A stretch of 64,000 nt of DNA from Candidatus Hydrogenedentota bacterium. GTDB lineage: Bacteria > Hydrogenedentota > Hydrogenedentia > Hydrogenedentales > JAJRTN01. The position numbers were made by a program, and so were the translations under genes. The notes under the pieces are model-generated. The model did no database searches. It saw only the letters and a list, made by a program, of their open reading frames with translations, and had not been told where the DNA came from. The stretch is from assembly GCA_024278275.1 (NCBI GenBank), contig JAJRTN010000106.1, positions 1-64,000 of the forward strand. Reading direction: 5' to 3'. The first letter of the stretch is position 1; every line of letters begins with the position of its first letter. Of this stretch, positions 1-8,389 are shown in pieces.

Positions 1-589
1 CCGGTCTTGGACAGGCCCCTTAACCGGGCAACAGGAAAACGGGAGACCTGATCCCCAAAAAAGGTGTTTTCAGAAGGAAAGAACCCTATTCTATGCGGGT
101 CGAAGCGTTACGGCGATTCTGTCTTGGACAGCAGTGAAATCAATCAATCAATAAAATCGGCTTTGGAATAAGGGGTTGAAAAGGTCGGTCCATATCAGGG
201 TGGGCCTTGGCCCACCAGGCCTATGTGTTTGAGGCGATACCATCTTGCCATGGGGAAAGGTTATGGTGGGCCAAGGCCCACCCTACTCATTTCGTGTATT
301 TTGTGTATTTCGTGGTTGAACCTGGAAAGGGCCGTTGCGTCCTTATTGCGGAGGCTTCTACTCATTTTATTTCGCCATGCGGCATTGACGTATATCGATT
401 GTTCTCAACGGCGCGGCTGTTGAAATCCACTCCCCCAAGAGGTGAATGCACCGACACATGTAAAGCACTTTTCGGCAATGACTTACGACCAATCTCGCGA
501 TTTAACCGCCTTCCAGCCGCTTCTGCTTTTCTTTGAAACCACGGTTCTCCGTGGAGACGATGCCTGGTTCCGGCCAAGCCGGGTCAGGC
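1..589. other. gene-free left end with dispersed palindromic repeats
   Basis: I see no convincing gene here: the short open frames lack ribosome sites and recognisable protein. It holds two copies of an 18-bp palindrome with 8-bp arms GGTGGGCC/GGCCCACC (199-216 and 265-282). A phrase ending in TATTTCGTGGTTGA (about 296-318) recurs inverted around 56.8 kb. A hairpin CCACGG/CCGTGG (539-554) sits in a longer element (about 510-580) that recurs reversed near 8170-8230. The left part contains a short TCAA microsatellite (about 141-154). Confidence 0.6.
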
Positions 590-952
590 TTACGAGTCCT
601 TCCGGGCATCGTCGTCGGTCATGAACGTAGGGCGTGGAACCTTCAGCAGGAGCGCCAGCAGGACCAAACAACCAAAAGCAACGGTGAGCACCGGCACGAT
701 CAAGTTGATGTCGAGGGTACCCGTGTCGTGGAGCAGGGAACAGACCGAGGCAAGGAGAAACCAGGGGATGACCACCACGGTGACTTTGTCGATACCGCTC
801 AACAGCCACGAAACCAGGGCAACCAGGGCCAGTGCGGCGGCTTGCACCCAATCGATATCCTCTCCCCAATGGGCCGCCATCATCAACCAGGCCAATCCCA
901 AGACGATGATGATAATCGGGATGGCCATGAGCTTTCGCGTGGTTTCCGTCAT
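590..952 (-). CDS. small four-helix integral membrane protein, function unknown
   Basis: This 120-residue protein is almost entirely hydrophobic, with about four membrane segments (roughly residues 8-27, 33-53, 57-72 and 80-103) and a charged C-terminal tail (TDDDARKDS). The pattern resembles LiaI/LiaF-type small membrane domains, but I cannot assign a family firmly. The ATG at 952 is chosen because the upstream in-frame extension lies in the intergenic spacer. It follows the two SPFH genes on the same strand after a 60-bp gap, so it may be the last gene of that unit and contribute to the same membrane complex. That role is inference. Confidence 0.6.
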   Translation of the reverse strand: MTETTRKLMAIPIIIIVLGLAWLMMAAHWGEDIDWVQAAALALVALVSWLLSGIDKVTVVVIPWFLLASVCSLLHDTGTLDINLIVPVLTVAFGCLVLLALLLKVPRPTFMTDDDARKDS

Positions 953-1011
953 GCCACGACTCCCGTTGCGAGGGCCGGTCGCGCCCCATGACGGGGCGCA
1001 ACCGGCGTCCA

Positions 1012-2052
1012 TCACTTGTTTGCCCCACTGAGACTCTTGATACCGTAGAGTTTCAGCAGATCGTTGATATCGGTGGTTCGCAGATCCAAACCGCCGCCGC
1101 CCGTGGGCAGCATGACGATACGTTTGCCCATGAGCGCGTCGGCAATGGCCATTTTCACCATGGCTTCACCGCCGGCCCCGGCCAGTGCCCGGTTCATCGC
1201 CAGGATACCTTCCGCCTCGGCCTTACCTTCGGCCATGACGGCCTCGGCCTGCTTGCTCATTTTCTGGTATTCGGCGTCCGCCTCGATAACGGCCCGCCGG
1301 TACTCGCCATCGGCCTCCGCGCGAACCCGGGCCACCTTGGCGTTGGCTTCCTCCACCGCCGTGCGGAACTCTTCCCGTTTCGCTTCCGTCTCGGATTTGA
1401 GACGCCGCGCCTCCTGGTCGGCCACCTTTTTCTTTGCGATGGCCGCTTCATATTCCGGATTGAAGCTGTAGTCTCCCGTGTTGACCCGGTCCACCACCAC
1501 CCCATATTCGCTCAACATCTCGTTGAGCACCGTGCGGACCTTTTCGGCTTTCTCGGTCCGCTTCACCGCGTCATAGAACTCTTCCGTGTTCAACTCACCG
1601 AAGATGTCGCGCGGTTTACTGCGGGCGATGGTGCGGACAATAACCTCCTTCAACTCCTCGTCGCTACGCGCAACGTGTTGCAGGATATAGGGTGCCTTTT
1701 CAGGAATGATCTTGTAGGTGATGGTCACGTCCAGGCCAATGTCGTTGCCGTCGATGCTCTTGAAAAGCAACTCATCGGGGCCTTGCCGGTCGCCCCGGCC
1801 CGTGGCGCGCATCATCTCGATCTTCTGGATGTTCTTGTCGAAGGTGTTCCAATCCGTGAAGAAGGGAAAGAAGAAGTGGGTTTGACCGGGGGCGTAAATC
1901 TGTTCCTGCACCCCCGCTTTGCCCACGGGCGACCACTTGATGGTACGCACGCCCACCTGGTTGTCCGCCGTGGTATAGGGCAGACAGCCCGAAACAAGCA
2001 ACGCGCACAAGGAGACTGTAAGTGTCGTAATAAGGTTTGCGTGCCTTTTCAT
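1012..2052 (-). CDS. SPFH/band-7 domain lipoprotein (HflC/prohibitin-like)
   Basis: 346 residues. The N-terminus is a lipoprotein signal with lipobox LVSGC (Cys23). A band-7/SPFH domain follows (about residues 30-200), then an Ala/Glu/Lys-rich helical stretch (about 205-300) typical of the stomatin/prohibitin coiled coil, and a short C-terminal region. SPFH proteins form large membrane rings that scaffold or restrain proteases such as FtsH. Its start overlaps the stop of the upstream SPFH gene by 4 bp (ATGA), so the two are probably translationally coupled and hetero-oligomerise as HflK/HflC do. Lipid anchoring instead of a transmembrane helix is less usual for this family. It would put the domain on the outer side of a membrane. 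Confidence 0.85.
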   Translation of the reverse strand: MKRHANLITTLTVSLCALLVSGCLPYTTADNQVGVRTIKWSPVGKAGVQEQIYAPGQTHFFFPFFTDWNTFDKNIQKIEMMRATGRGDRQGPDELLFKSIDGNDIGLDVTITYKIIPEKAPYILQHVARSDEELKEVIVRTIARSKPRDIFGELNTEEFYDAVKRTEKAEKVRTVLNEMLSEYGVVVDRVNTGDYSFNPEYEAAIAKKKVADQEARRLKSETEAKREEFRTAVEEANAKVARVRAEADGEYRRAVIEADAEYQKMSKQAEAVMAEGKAEAEGILAMNRALAGAGGEAMVKMAIADALMGKRIVMLPTGGGGLDLRTTDINDLLKLYGIKSLSGANK

Positions 2053-3332
2053 TGGACGGTCTCCTCGGTGGTGACCGGCGCCGCTTCGGCGGCCGGTTCC
2101 TCTTTCGGTGGCGCGGGCGCTTCGACATTGCCCACCGCGGCGGCGGCCCGAGCGGCCAGTTCCTCCGCCGTGGGCACGGTCAATTTCAGGGACGTGGACG
2201 CGTCTTCCGAAGCTGCTGCCGCGGTCTCTTCCCCGTCCGCCTCATTGGCCGCGCCGAAGGAATCAATCATCCGAGCCAGGTCCAGGGGATTGAGGCTGTC
2301 GGCGCCCCCGGTCGGCAGGATGATGGTATCCAGCCCCCCCAGCACCTCGGCCATCTTCATGGCCACCTTTCGATCCGCCCCCAGCACCTGCATGGCTTCA
2401 TTGCGGAGCCGGGCGGCTTCCGCGTCCGCCAACGCCACGAGCAACTCGCCCTCGGCCGTTTTCTTTCGCACGTAAAGGTCGCGCTCCGCCTCTTTTTCCA
2501 CCTTGTAGGCGATACCTTCCTGTTCGACCACCTTTACGTTCATTTCCCCCTCGGCCGTCACTTCGTTCAGTTTTTTCTGTTCCAGGGCGGCCTTGCGCAG
2601 CGACTGGTTCGTGAAAACCATCTGGTCCTCGAGTTTCTTTTTCTCGATACTCTTCTGATACTCGTCGCTATACCGGAAGTACCGCACCAATACATGCTCG
2701 ACCTTGATTCCCTTGGGGGAGAGTTCCTTGTCCAGCAGGTCGCGGGCGGCGTCGGCACGGGCCACGCGCAATTCGCTGTTGTAAAAATCCTCCGGGGTCA
2801 GTTCCCCGAGAGTCTGTTTCAATACCGGTTCCGCCTTGGGTTCCAGGCCCATGGTAAGGTAACGCTTCCCGGAGCCAAACTCCTGAAGCACCTTGTAAGC
2901 GTCGGCAATGCGGTAGAGGATTGTCACGTCCACATCGACAAAGAAACCGTCTGAAGTCTGGATATTGGCCGACTTGGCCACGCTGACCGCATCGCGGCCC
3001 TGGGCCGCGCTCGCCGGACTGCTGTTCAACTCCAGCACCTGAACCGTCGCGGGGAAATGGTGTATCTGCTGCATCCCGAAAGGCATGACAAAGGTATAGC
3101 CGGGGCCGTAGATCTTTTTCTGGATACCCCGGTCCACCCCGATACGCACCTCGCGGATGCCCACTTCGCTGGGTTTTATATATTCGAGACAAGAGAAATA
3201 AAAGAAACCGAGCGGTATGAGCAGCACCAGCACCACCGCCAATACCACCTTCAGTTTTCCCGGGACCCGGGGCAGTTGCCTCAACAGGTCCGGCGCCTGT
3301 TTCCCGATAAACTCGGGCTTGTTGGGACTCAT
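2049..3332 (-). CDS. SPFH/band-7 domain membrane protein (HflK-like)
   Basis: 427 residues. A basic N-terminal tail leads into one membrane helix (about residues 27-47), followed by an SPFH domain (about 50-230), a long charged helical region rich in Lys/Glu (about 230-330) and a Pro/Ala/Glu-rich low-complexity C-terminus (about 370-427). The order resembles HflK and stomatins. The start at 3332 has AAGGAG about 8 nt upstream. It is the first gene of the two-gene SPFH unit and overlaps the lipoprotein partner by 4 bp. No FtsH or other client protease lies in this window, so the client is unknown. Confidence 0.85.
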   Translation of the reverse strand: MSPNKPEFIGKQAPDLLRQLPRVPGKLKVVLAVVLVLLIPLGFFYFSCLEYIKPSEVGIREVRIGVDRGIQKKIYGPGYTFVMPFGMQQIHHFPATVQVLELNSSPASAAQGRDAVSVAKSANIQTSDGFFVDVDVTILYRIADAYKVLQEFGSGKRYLTMGLEPKAEPVLKQTLGELTPEDFYNSELRVARADAARDLLDKELSPKGIKVEHVLVRYFRYSDEYQKSIEKKKLEDQMVFTNQSLRKAALEQKKLNEVTAEGEMNVKVVEQEGIAYKVEKEAERDLYVRKKTAEGELLVALADAEAARLRNEAMQVLGADRKVAMKMAEVLGGLDTIILPTGGADSLNPLDLARMIDSFGAANEADGEETAAAASEDASTSLKLTVPTAEELAARAAAAVGNVEAPAPPKEEPAAEAAPVTTEETVQ

Positions 3333-3750
3333 GGCATAACTCCTTCCACCGTCGTGTGCCCTTTGCGAAAAGGCGATTATCCGAGAGACCGCTACAGCTA
3401 TCCCCCCATGCCGTGCTTATTGGGCCACAACATGGGAAACAGGGGACCCGAACGCGATCCCACGAACAGCACGGACAAAGAACCTCAATCCCGCAAAGGC
3501 CTCGTATTTTCCGGCATTGCATTCTGGAAGAACATACTCCCAAAGGTACCCGGATATTCATTCTATGCGCTTGGGCGGCATTAGTCCAGCCTACGCGAAA
3601 CCAGGGGAGACCGGGACTTCCTCCTCCACACGGGATAAAAGCGAAGGGGGAAGCTCGGGTGTGAAGGCAGTGGACATGACTGAGATAAACAGGGCTGAAA
3701 TGTTTTTCCCTTTGTCCGCCAGATTCACCAGGGGGGAAGGAGATATTCCC
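3333..3750. other. intergenic region between SPFH unit and folE
   Basis: About 420 bp with no gene I can support. It carries the minus-strand promoter region and Shine-Dalgarno of the SPFH pair at its left end and the 3' flank of folE at its right end. I see no strong hairpin followed by a T-run that would mark a folE terminator. Confidence 0.5.
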
Positions 3751-4314
3751 TCACACGCTCCGCCCGATAAGGTGGAGGAACTCCTGGCGGGTAATGGCGT
3801 CGTCGTGGAAGCTGCCGAGGACACTGGAGGTGGTCATGACGCTGCGCTGCTTTTCAACGCCGCGCATCATGCTGCACAGGTGACGGCATTCCATGACGAC
3901 GCCCACGCCTTCGGCTTGGGTCACGTCCATGATTTTTCGGGCGATTTGGGCGGTGAGGCGCTCCTGGATCTGGAGACGACGGGCATAGTAGTCCACGATG
4001 CGCGCCAGCTTGCTGAGACCGAGCACTTTTTTTTCCGCAATGTAGCCAATGTGACAAACGCCGAAGAAGGGGAGCATGTGGTGTTCGCAGAGGCTGTAGA
4101 CTTCGATGTCCCGCGAGATGATCATGTTGTTGGATTCGGCCTGGAACACGGCGTCGTTGATGGTCTCGTTGATATCTTGGCTGTAGCCCTGCAAGAGGAA
4201 TGAATAGGCGCGGGCCACCCGTTCGGGGGTTTTTAACAGCCCTTCGCGATCCGGGTCTTCCCCCAGTTCGGTCAGCAATTCGCGGATTAGTTGGCTAACA
4301 CGTTCCTCGTTCAT
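3751..4314 (-). CDS. folE: GTP cyclohydrolase I
   Basis: 187 residues, the normal length for type I FolE. It converts GTP to 7,8-dihydroneopterin triphosphate, the first step of folate and pterin synthesis. Zinc-ligand motifs are visible: CEHH in the segment [12 protein letters not shown], and a later Cys in ECRHLCSMM, with the conserved GVEK and TSS signatures near the C-terminus. The ATG at 4314 overlaps the folK stop by 4 bp. A longer upstream extension is possible but would lie wholly inside folK. It is the last gene of a tightly overlapping operon (PTR1-like reductase, folB, folK, folE). An ordinary zinc-dependent enzyme is expected rather than FolE2. Confidence 0.95.
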   Translation of the reverse strand: MNEERVSQLIRELLTELGEDPDREGLLKTPERVARAYSFLLQGYSQDINETINDAVFQAESNNMIISRDIEVYSLCEHHMLPFFGVCHIGYIAEKKVLGLSKLARIVDYYARRLQIQERLTAQIARKIMDVTQAEGVGVVMECRHLCSMMRGVEKQRSVMTTSSVLGSFHDDAITRQEFLHLIGRSV

Positions 4315-4844
4315 TTCAACAACCTTTCTCCCAGGAGTTTTGTAAAGGTGGCATGGGGCCGCAAGGCCGCGGCCGCCGTTTTGTCCAGTGCCTGCGCCAG
4401 GGGAACCTTCCACCCGGGCGGAGTAATTCGTGGCGCCAATTCCAGCAGCGCCTTGGCCAGGAAGACCCGGGAACACAGGTCCGGGTCGGGAATCTTCAGA
4501 TCCTCTTCATCAATGCGCATTTCACCATGGACCAGGATATCCAGATCGATGGTTCGGGCTGCATATTTATCCGCGCCGCGCACCCGGCCATGAGCCGCCT
4601 CGATTTTCCGCAATACGTCGAACTTGAGGGAACGCGGGGCCAGGCCGGTTCGAATGGCCACCACGCCGTTCAGGTAATCGGGCTGTTCCGGCCGTCCAAG
4701 AGCCTGGGTCCGGTAGAAGGTCGATATGGCCTCCACCGGGGCAACCGCATTAAGCGCCTTCAGCGCCGCGAGAATATTACGCTCAGGGTCGATGTTACCC
4801 GCGACCGAGATGTAGGCCCGATTCTTCCACGTGTCTTCACCCAT
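4311..4844 (-). CDS. folK: 2-amino-4-hydroxy-6-hydroxymethyldihydropteridine pyrophosphokinase
   Basis: 177 residues. It transfers pyrophosphate from ATP to 6-hydroxymethyl-7,8-dihydropterin, the step between FolB and dihydropteroate synthase. Features of the family are the N-terminal N-x-P-x-x-N-I region, the [16 protein letters not shown] block (the R-x-x-x-R-x-x-D-x-D-I/L signature containing the catalytic Asp pair), and the downstream [11 protein letters not shown] segment that matches the usual IPHP-x-x-x-x-R-x-F with His replaced by Asp. It overlaps folB by 8 bp and folE by 4 bp, which supports translational coupling. No fused folB or folP domain is present. Confidence 0.93.
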   Translation of the reverse strand: MGEDTWKNRAYISVAGNIDPERNILAALKALNAVAPVEAISTFYRTQALGRPEQPDYLNGVVAIRTGLAPRSLKFDVLRKIEAAHGRVRGADKYAARTIDLDILVHGEMRIDEEDLKIPDPDLCSRVFLAKALLELAPRITPPGWKVPLAQALDKTAAAALRPHATFTKLLGERLLK

Positions 4845-5214
4845 CCCCGTCCCGGCTCCGGGTGATTTCCACGGCCACGCTGCGCGCGAAACGGAGGGCG
4901 CCCGGCTTATCCACGGTGACGGTCACCTCTGCCACCCTGGGCGCGGCAAGACAAATGGCGGCCACTTCCGCGGCGAGCTTTTCCACCAGGAAAAAAGAGG
5001 AGCCCTCCGCGAGGGTCAGTACGTCCTTTTTGATCTTTTTGTAGTTCACCGTGTCTTCAATACGGTCCGATTCGCCCGCTTTCGCGAGATCCACGGCGAG
5101 GGTGATATTGATGAGCACATCCTGCCTGGTGGTGCGTTCCTCGGGGTAAATGCCCACGATGCAACGCACGGCAAGGTCGCGGATATGAATTCGGTCTCTT
5201 GTTTCAGCCGCCAT
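4837..5214 (-). CDS. folB: dihydroneopterin aldolase
   Basis: 125 residues, the usual FolB length. It cleaves 7,8-dihydroneopterin to 6-hydroxymethyl-7,8-dihydropterin and glycolaldehyde. The fold signature is visible as I-x-I-x-D-L near the N-terminus, then GIYPEER (the catalytic Glu region), an NYKKI segment and a central FLVEKLA motif, ending in V-x-V-x-K-P. The ATG at 5214 starts inside the 3' end of the upstream reductase gene (11-bp overlap). Longer in-frame extensions would run back through that gene and are not homologous. It sits with folK and folE in one operon. Confidence 0.93.
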   Translation of the reverse strand: MAAETRDRIHIRDLAVRCIVGIYPEERTTRQDVLINITLAVDLAKAGESDRIEDTVNYKKIKKDVLTLAEGSSFFLVEKLAAEVAAICLAAPRVAEVTVTVDKPGALRFARSVAVEITRSRDGDG

Positions 5215-5947
5215 ACATACTTCCCCGCAGGTGTCGTCCGCCATCCACGAAAACCGTTTGGCCCGTGATGAAATCGCTGCGCAGCAAAAAGGCCACGGCT
5301 TCCGCCACATCCTCGGCGCAACCATATTGTTCCAACGGATTGGTGTGGGCCAGGGCCGCCAGGTAGTTTTCGTCTTTTCCCGCCGGCGGCAGGATCAGGC
5401 CCGGGGCAACGGCATTCACCCGCAGGCCGGGGGCGTATTCCACGGCCATCATGCGGGTCAACGAATAGAGCATACGCTTACTCAGGTGATAAGGCACGTG
5501 CCCCCGATCATTGTCCGTAATACGTGCGTCCAGCAAGTTCACCACGGTGGTTTTGGATGCCTGCGCCGCCAGTTTCCGGCACAAGACAAAGGGTGCCAGG
5601 GCGTTCACCTGGAGGTTGGGCAACAGCGTATCGAGACGGAGGCCATCAAGCGTCCCTTCCGGGAAAATGCTCGCGTTGTTGATCAGAAAATCGATTCCGC
5701 CGGTCGCTTCCCAAACCCTCTCAAATAGGGATTCGGCCTGTTCCGCGTCCGAGAGGTCGGCGCGAAAAGTCCACGCCTCTCTTCCCATGGCCTGGAGCGA
5801 AGCCGCCAGGGCCCCGGCCTCGGCATGGGCCGCATGATAGTGGATCGCGACCCGCACGCCCCGGCCCGCCAGGTCACGGACAATAGCGGCGCCCAGGCGC
5901 TTTCCGCCACCGGTCACCAAGGCGGTCTTGCCCTCAAGTTCGATCAT
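5204..5947 (-). CDS. short-chain dehydrogenase of the pteridine reductase (PTR1/FolM) type
   Basis: 247 residues. A Rossmann SDR with N-terminal TGGGKRLG, which matches the TG-x-x-K-R-L/I-G form of pteridine reductases rather than the common TGxxxGxG. It has NNAS in the middle and an active-site YHLSK (Tyr-x3-Lys). Ahead of the Tyr, where classical SDRs carry Ser, it has NLLDAR with Asp, as in the NMVDAM segment of PTR1, where that Asp is catalytic. It heads an operon with folB, folK and folE, so reduction of dihydrobiopterin/dihydromonapterin or dihydrofolate is the likely job. It may stand in for FolA. A generic sugar or keto-acyl SDR is less likely given the context and the Asp. Confidence 0.8.
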   Translation of the reverse strand: MIELEGKTALVTGGGKRLGAAIVRDLAGRGVRVAIHYHAAHAEAGALAASLQAMGREAWTFRADLSDAEQAESLFERVWEATGGIDFLINNASIFPEGTLDGLRLDTLLPNLQVNALAPFVLCRKLAAQASKTTVVNLLDARITDNDRGHVPYHLSKRMLYSLTRMMAVEYAPGLRVNAVAPGLILPPAGKDENYLAALAHTNPLEQYGCAEDVAEAVAFLLRSDFITGQTVFVDGGRHLRGSMYGG

Positions 5948-6016
5948 GTTTCCCGCATTTGATGGTTCACGTTGCCGCCAAGGAGGCCTGCATGGATAAC
6001 ATGCCGTCCTAAAACA

Positions 6017-8050
6017 CTATTCCGCGCCCCATTTGGGTTCGAGCTCGATGAAAAAGGTGTGAATGCCGCGCCGCACCTTGAAAACCACGGACACGGGCCG
6101 CTCCGCAGAGACTTTGGCCATGCGTTCTTTCATGTCGGCCACGTTTTCAACGGGTTTTCCGTCCACGGCGACGATTAGATCATTCTGGGTCAGGCGGCCC
6201 AAGGCGGCCCAACTCCCGGATTTCACCTGCTCCACCAACACACCTTTCTGATCCGCCTTCCACTGCTCGGTGGCACGGTCGAAAAAGGCCACGTCGCGGA
6301 CGGTGAACTCGAAGTCCTCATTCTTATACTTCTTCATTTCGCGCGGTGACAGGGGTGCGCGAATCAGTTCCACATCGACCGGCATCCGTTTCCCGTCGCG
6401 CAGCACGGTCAAGGTCACCGTATCCCTGGGCCGGTACTGACGAATCAGCGCGGGAAGCTCCTCGTAGTGTTCCGGCGCGGAGGCGGTCAACTTTTCGCCG
6501 TCTACGGCCAGTATGAGATCCCCCACTTTCAGCCCGGCCCTGTCCGCCGTGCTGTTTTCATAGACCTTGGTAATGCGGAAGCCCGTGAGGGTGTCATCGT
6601 CCATCAGCGACGCAATGCCTCGCGTCAGGACTTGCGTATCCACGGGAAGCCAGGCCTTTTTCACTTCCCGCCCCGGATCGCTCAATTCAGTCGTGCCCAC
6701 CTTCACCACCGTGACAAACTGTCCGGTCTTTCGCTCGAAGGCCGTGAGGGTGGGGACAGGGTCTTTTGCGTCTTTGGTCAGGGCCCGGGTCACGGCACGG
6801 AGGTCATCGACACCATTGATCGGCTTACCCCCCACCGCGACCAGGATGTCGCCCCGGTTGATTTCGGGCTTGGCCGCGCCCGCCGGTCCCCCGGGACGAA
6901 CCGACGTCACCAGGACGCCGTTACTGTTGTCTCGCTTCAGTTCCTTGGCCATCATGAAGGAGATATCACGAACCGTAATGCCCCACGGCTTGAGTTCAAA
7001 CTGGTCCGGCTGAACCGGCTGCCGCTCTTCGGGAGTCACCATGAGGGAAACTTCGGCGCCGTCGCGCAGCACGACCGCCTCAACCGGCGTGCCGATGGCA
7101 AGGTTACTCACGAAAAGATTAAAGTCGGGTATCTGTTCCTGGAAACGGACGTCTATGGGCTTGCCCCCCAGCTTGACGAGCAGGTCACCGGACCGCAGGC
7201 CCGCTTTGTCCGCCGGAGAGTCTTTCACCGCGCTGCCGAGCAGAATGCCCGAAGTAGCGCTGTCGTGCTTGAGGCGGGGTTGGACCTCCACGCCCAGCCA
7301 GGCGCGCCGCACCTTGCCCGAAGCAATAAGGGCCTGGGCGACGGTCTTGGCCAGGTTTCCCGGAATGGCGCCACTCAAGCCCATCTTGATCTCGTTGATT
7401 CCGATCACTTCGCCCGCCATGTTTACCAGCGGACCTCCGGAATTGCCCGGATAAATCTCCGCATCGTGGGCGATCCACCGTACCAGCGCCCCCACGTCCT
7501 CCCCGTCTTGCTCCATTTTATCCCGTCGGCCGATGAAACCGGGCATGATCATTTCGGTGTTGCTTACGATCCCGAGGGTCACCGATTGGGACAGGGACAG
7601 GGGACTGCCCATGGCCAGCACGTTGTCGCCCACACGCACGGCGGCGGAATCGCCAAAACGGGCTACCGGATAGGTGTGCCCATCCGGGTTGTCCAGTTTA
7701 ATCACGGCAATGTCGGTCAGAGGGTCGCCGCCCACCAGTTTCGCCGATACTTCCGACTTGTCGGCGAAGGTACATTTGAGCTGCTTGGCGTGTCCCGCCA
7801 CGTGGTGATTGGTAATCACGTAGCCGTCGTCCGTAATGACCACGCCGCTCCCGGAAGCCTCGAACTTCATTTCCCGCCCTTCGCGGTAGTAGGTTTCCAC
7901 CACGTGAATCCGTACCAGCGCGGGCTTGACCAAGTCCACCGCCCTGCCCACCGACGCACGAAGCGACCTCGGGCCACCTTGGGCGACGGCCCCCTCCGTC
8001 ACGAGAAAAACCAGTAAAACCGCGAGCACCGCTCGACCGAATTTGATCAT
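6017..8050 (-). CDS. secreted trypsin-like serine protease with four PDZ domains (HtrA/Deg-related)
   Basis: 677 residues from the ATG at 8050, which has a GGAAAGG ribosome site; an alternative ATG at 8065 is possible. An N-terminal signal peptide (about residues 1-23) is followed by a chymotrypsin-fold protease with the full triad: His83 in NHHV, Asp113 in LTDIAV and Ser204 in GNSGGPL. Four PDZ-like repeats follow, centred near residues 340, 450, 545 and 640, two more than DegP and DegS. PDZ modules sense exposed C-termini, so a periplasmic quality-control protease is likely. The gene stands alone between the folate operon and a repeat-rich spacer. The substrate is unknown. Confidence 0.88.
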   Translation of the reverse strand: MIKFGRAVLAVLLVFLVTEGAVAQGGPRSLRASVGRAVDLVKPALVRIHVVETYYREGREMKFEASGSGVVITDDGYVITNHHVAGHAKQLKCTFADKSEVSAKLVGGDPLTDIAVIKLDNPDGHTYPVARFGDSAAVRVGDNVLAMGSPLSLSQSVTLGIVSNTEMIMPGFIGRRDKMEQDGEDVGALVRWIAHDAEIYPGNSGGPLVNMAGEVIGINEIKMGLSGAIPGNLAKTVAQALIASGKVRRAWLGVEVQPRLKHDSATSGILLGSAVKDSPADKAGLRSGDLLVKLGGKPIDVRFQEQIPDFNLFVSNLAIGTPVEAVVLRDGAEVSLMVTPEERQPVQPDQFELKPWGITVRDISFMMAKELKRDNSNGVLVTSVRPGGPAGAAKPEINRGDILVAVGGKPINGVDDLRAVTRALTKDAKDPVPTLTAFERKTGQFVTVVKVGTTELSDPGREVKKAWLPVDTQVLTRGIASLMDDDTLTGFRITKVYENSTADRAGLKVGDLILAVDGEKLTASAPEHYEELPALIRQYRPRDTVTLTVLRDGKRMPVDVELIRAPLSPREMKKYKNEDFEFTVRDVAFFDRATEQWKADQKGVLVEQVKSGSWAALGRLTQNDLIVAVDGKPVENVADMKERMAKVSAERPVSVVFKVRRGIHTFFIELEPKWGAE

Positions 8051-8389
8051 GTCCGCCCTTTCCATTGGGTAACGATCCTGGTGAAATGTCACATCGTCGA
8101 TAGTAGCACAGGGCCAAGATGAGGCACCAACCGTAGGTACCCCGAGAGCCGTCATCCCCGCGTAGCCGGAACCAAGAATCGTCTCCACGGAAAACCGTGG
8201 TTCCGAAGCAAAGTAGAAGAGGCTTCCAGCCTCTTCAAAGCGGCAGGAAGCCGCTTTTACCTTACCGTCAGCCCCGCTTCCGCGGGGATGACGGTGGGAC
8301 ATGGCACGGAAGACGGTAGCGATTCCTGGCTCCGGCTACGCCGGGTTGGGGTTGCCTTGCCAAAACGCACCTTTTCTCCCATGGCCCCC
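8051..8389. repeat. intergenic spacer carrying dispersed palindromic repeats
   Basis: This spacer separates two minus-strand genes. It contains a hairpin CCACGG-aaaa-CCGTGG (8185-8200) within an element that recurs reversed at about 510-580, and in looser form near 59.75 kb. A paired block follows (about 8220-8262) of the type GCTTCCAGCC / GGCAGGAAGCCGCTTTT. A CCCCGC/GCGGGG hairpin (about 8272-8288) is flanked by GTCA and TGAC. The pieces look like adjacent copies of short non-autonomous repeats. No gene is supported. Confidence 0.6.

Noticed and set aside
988-2475. 495-codon open frame on the plus strand opposite the SPFH genes
   Set aside because: It is antisense to two recognisable SPFH proteins and has no family features. 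High GC leaves long antisense frames open throughout this window.
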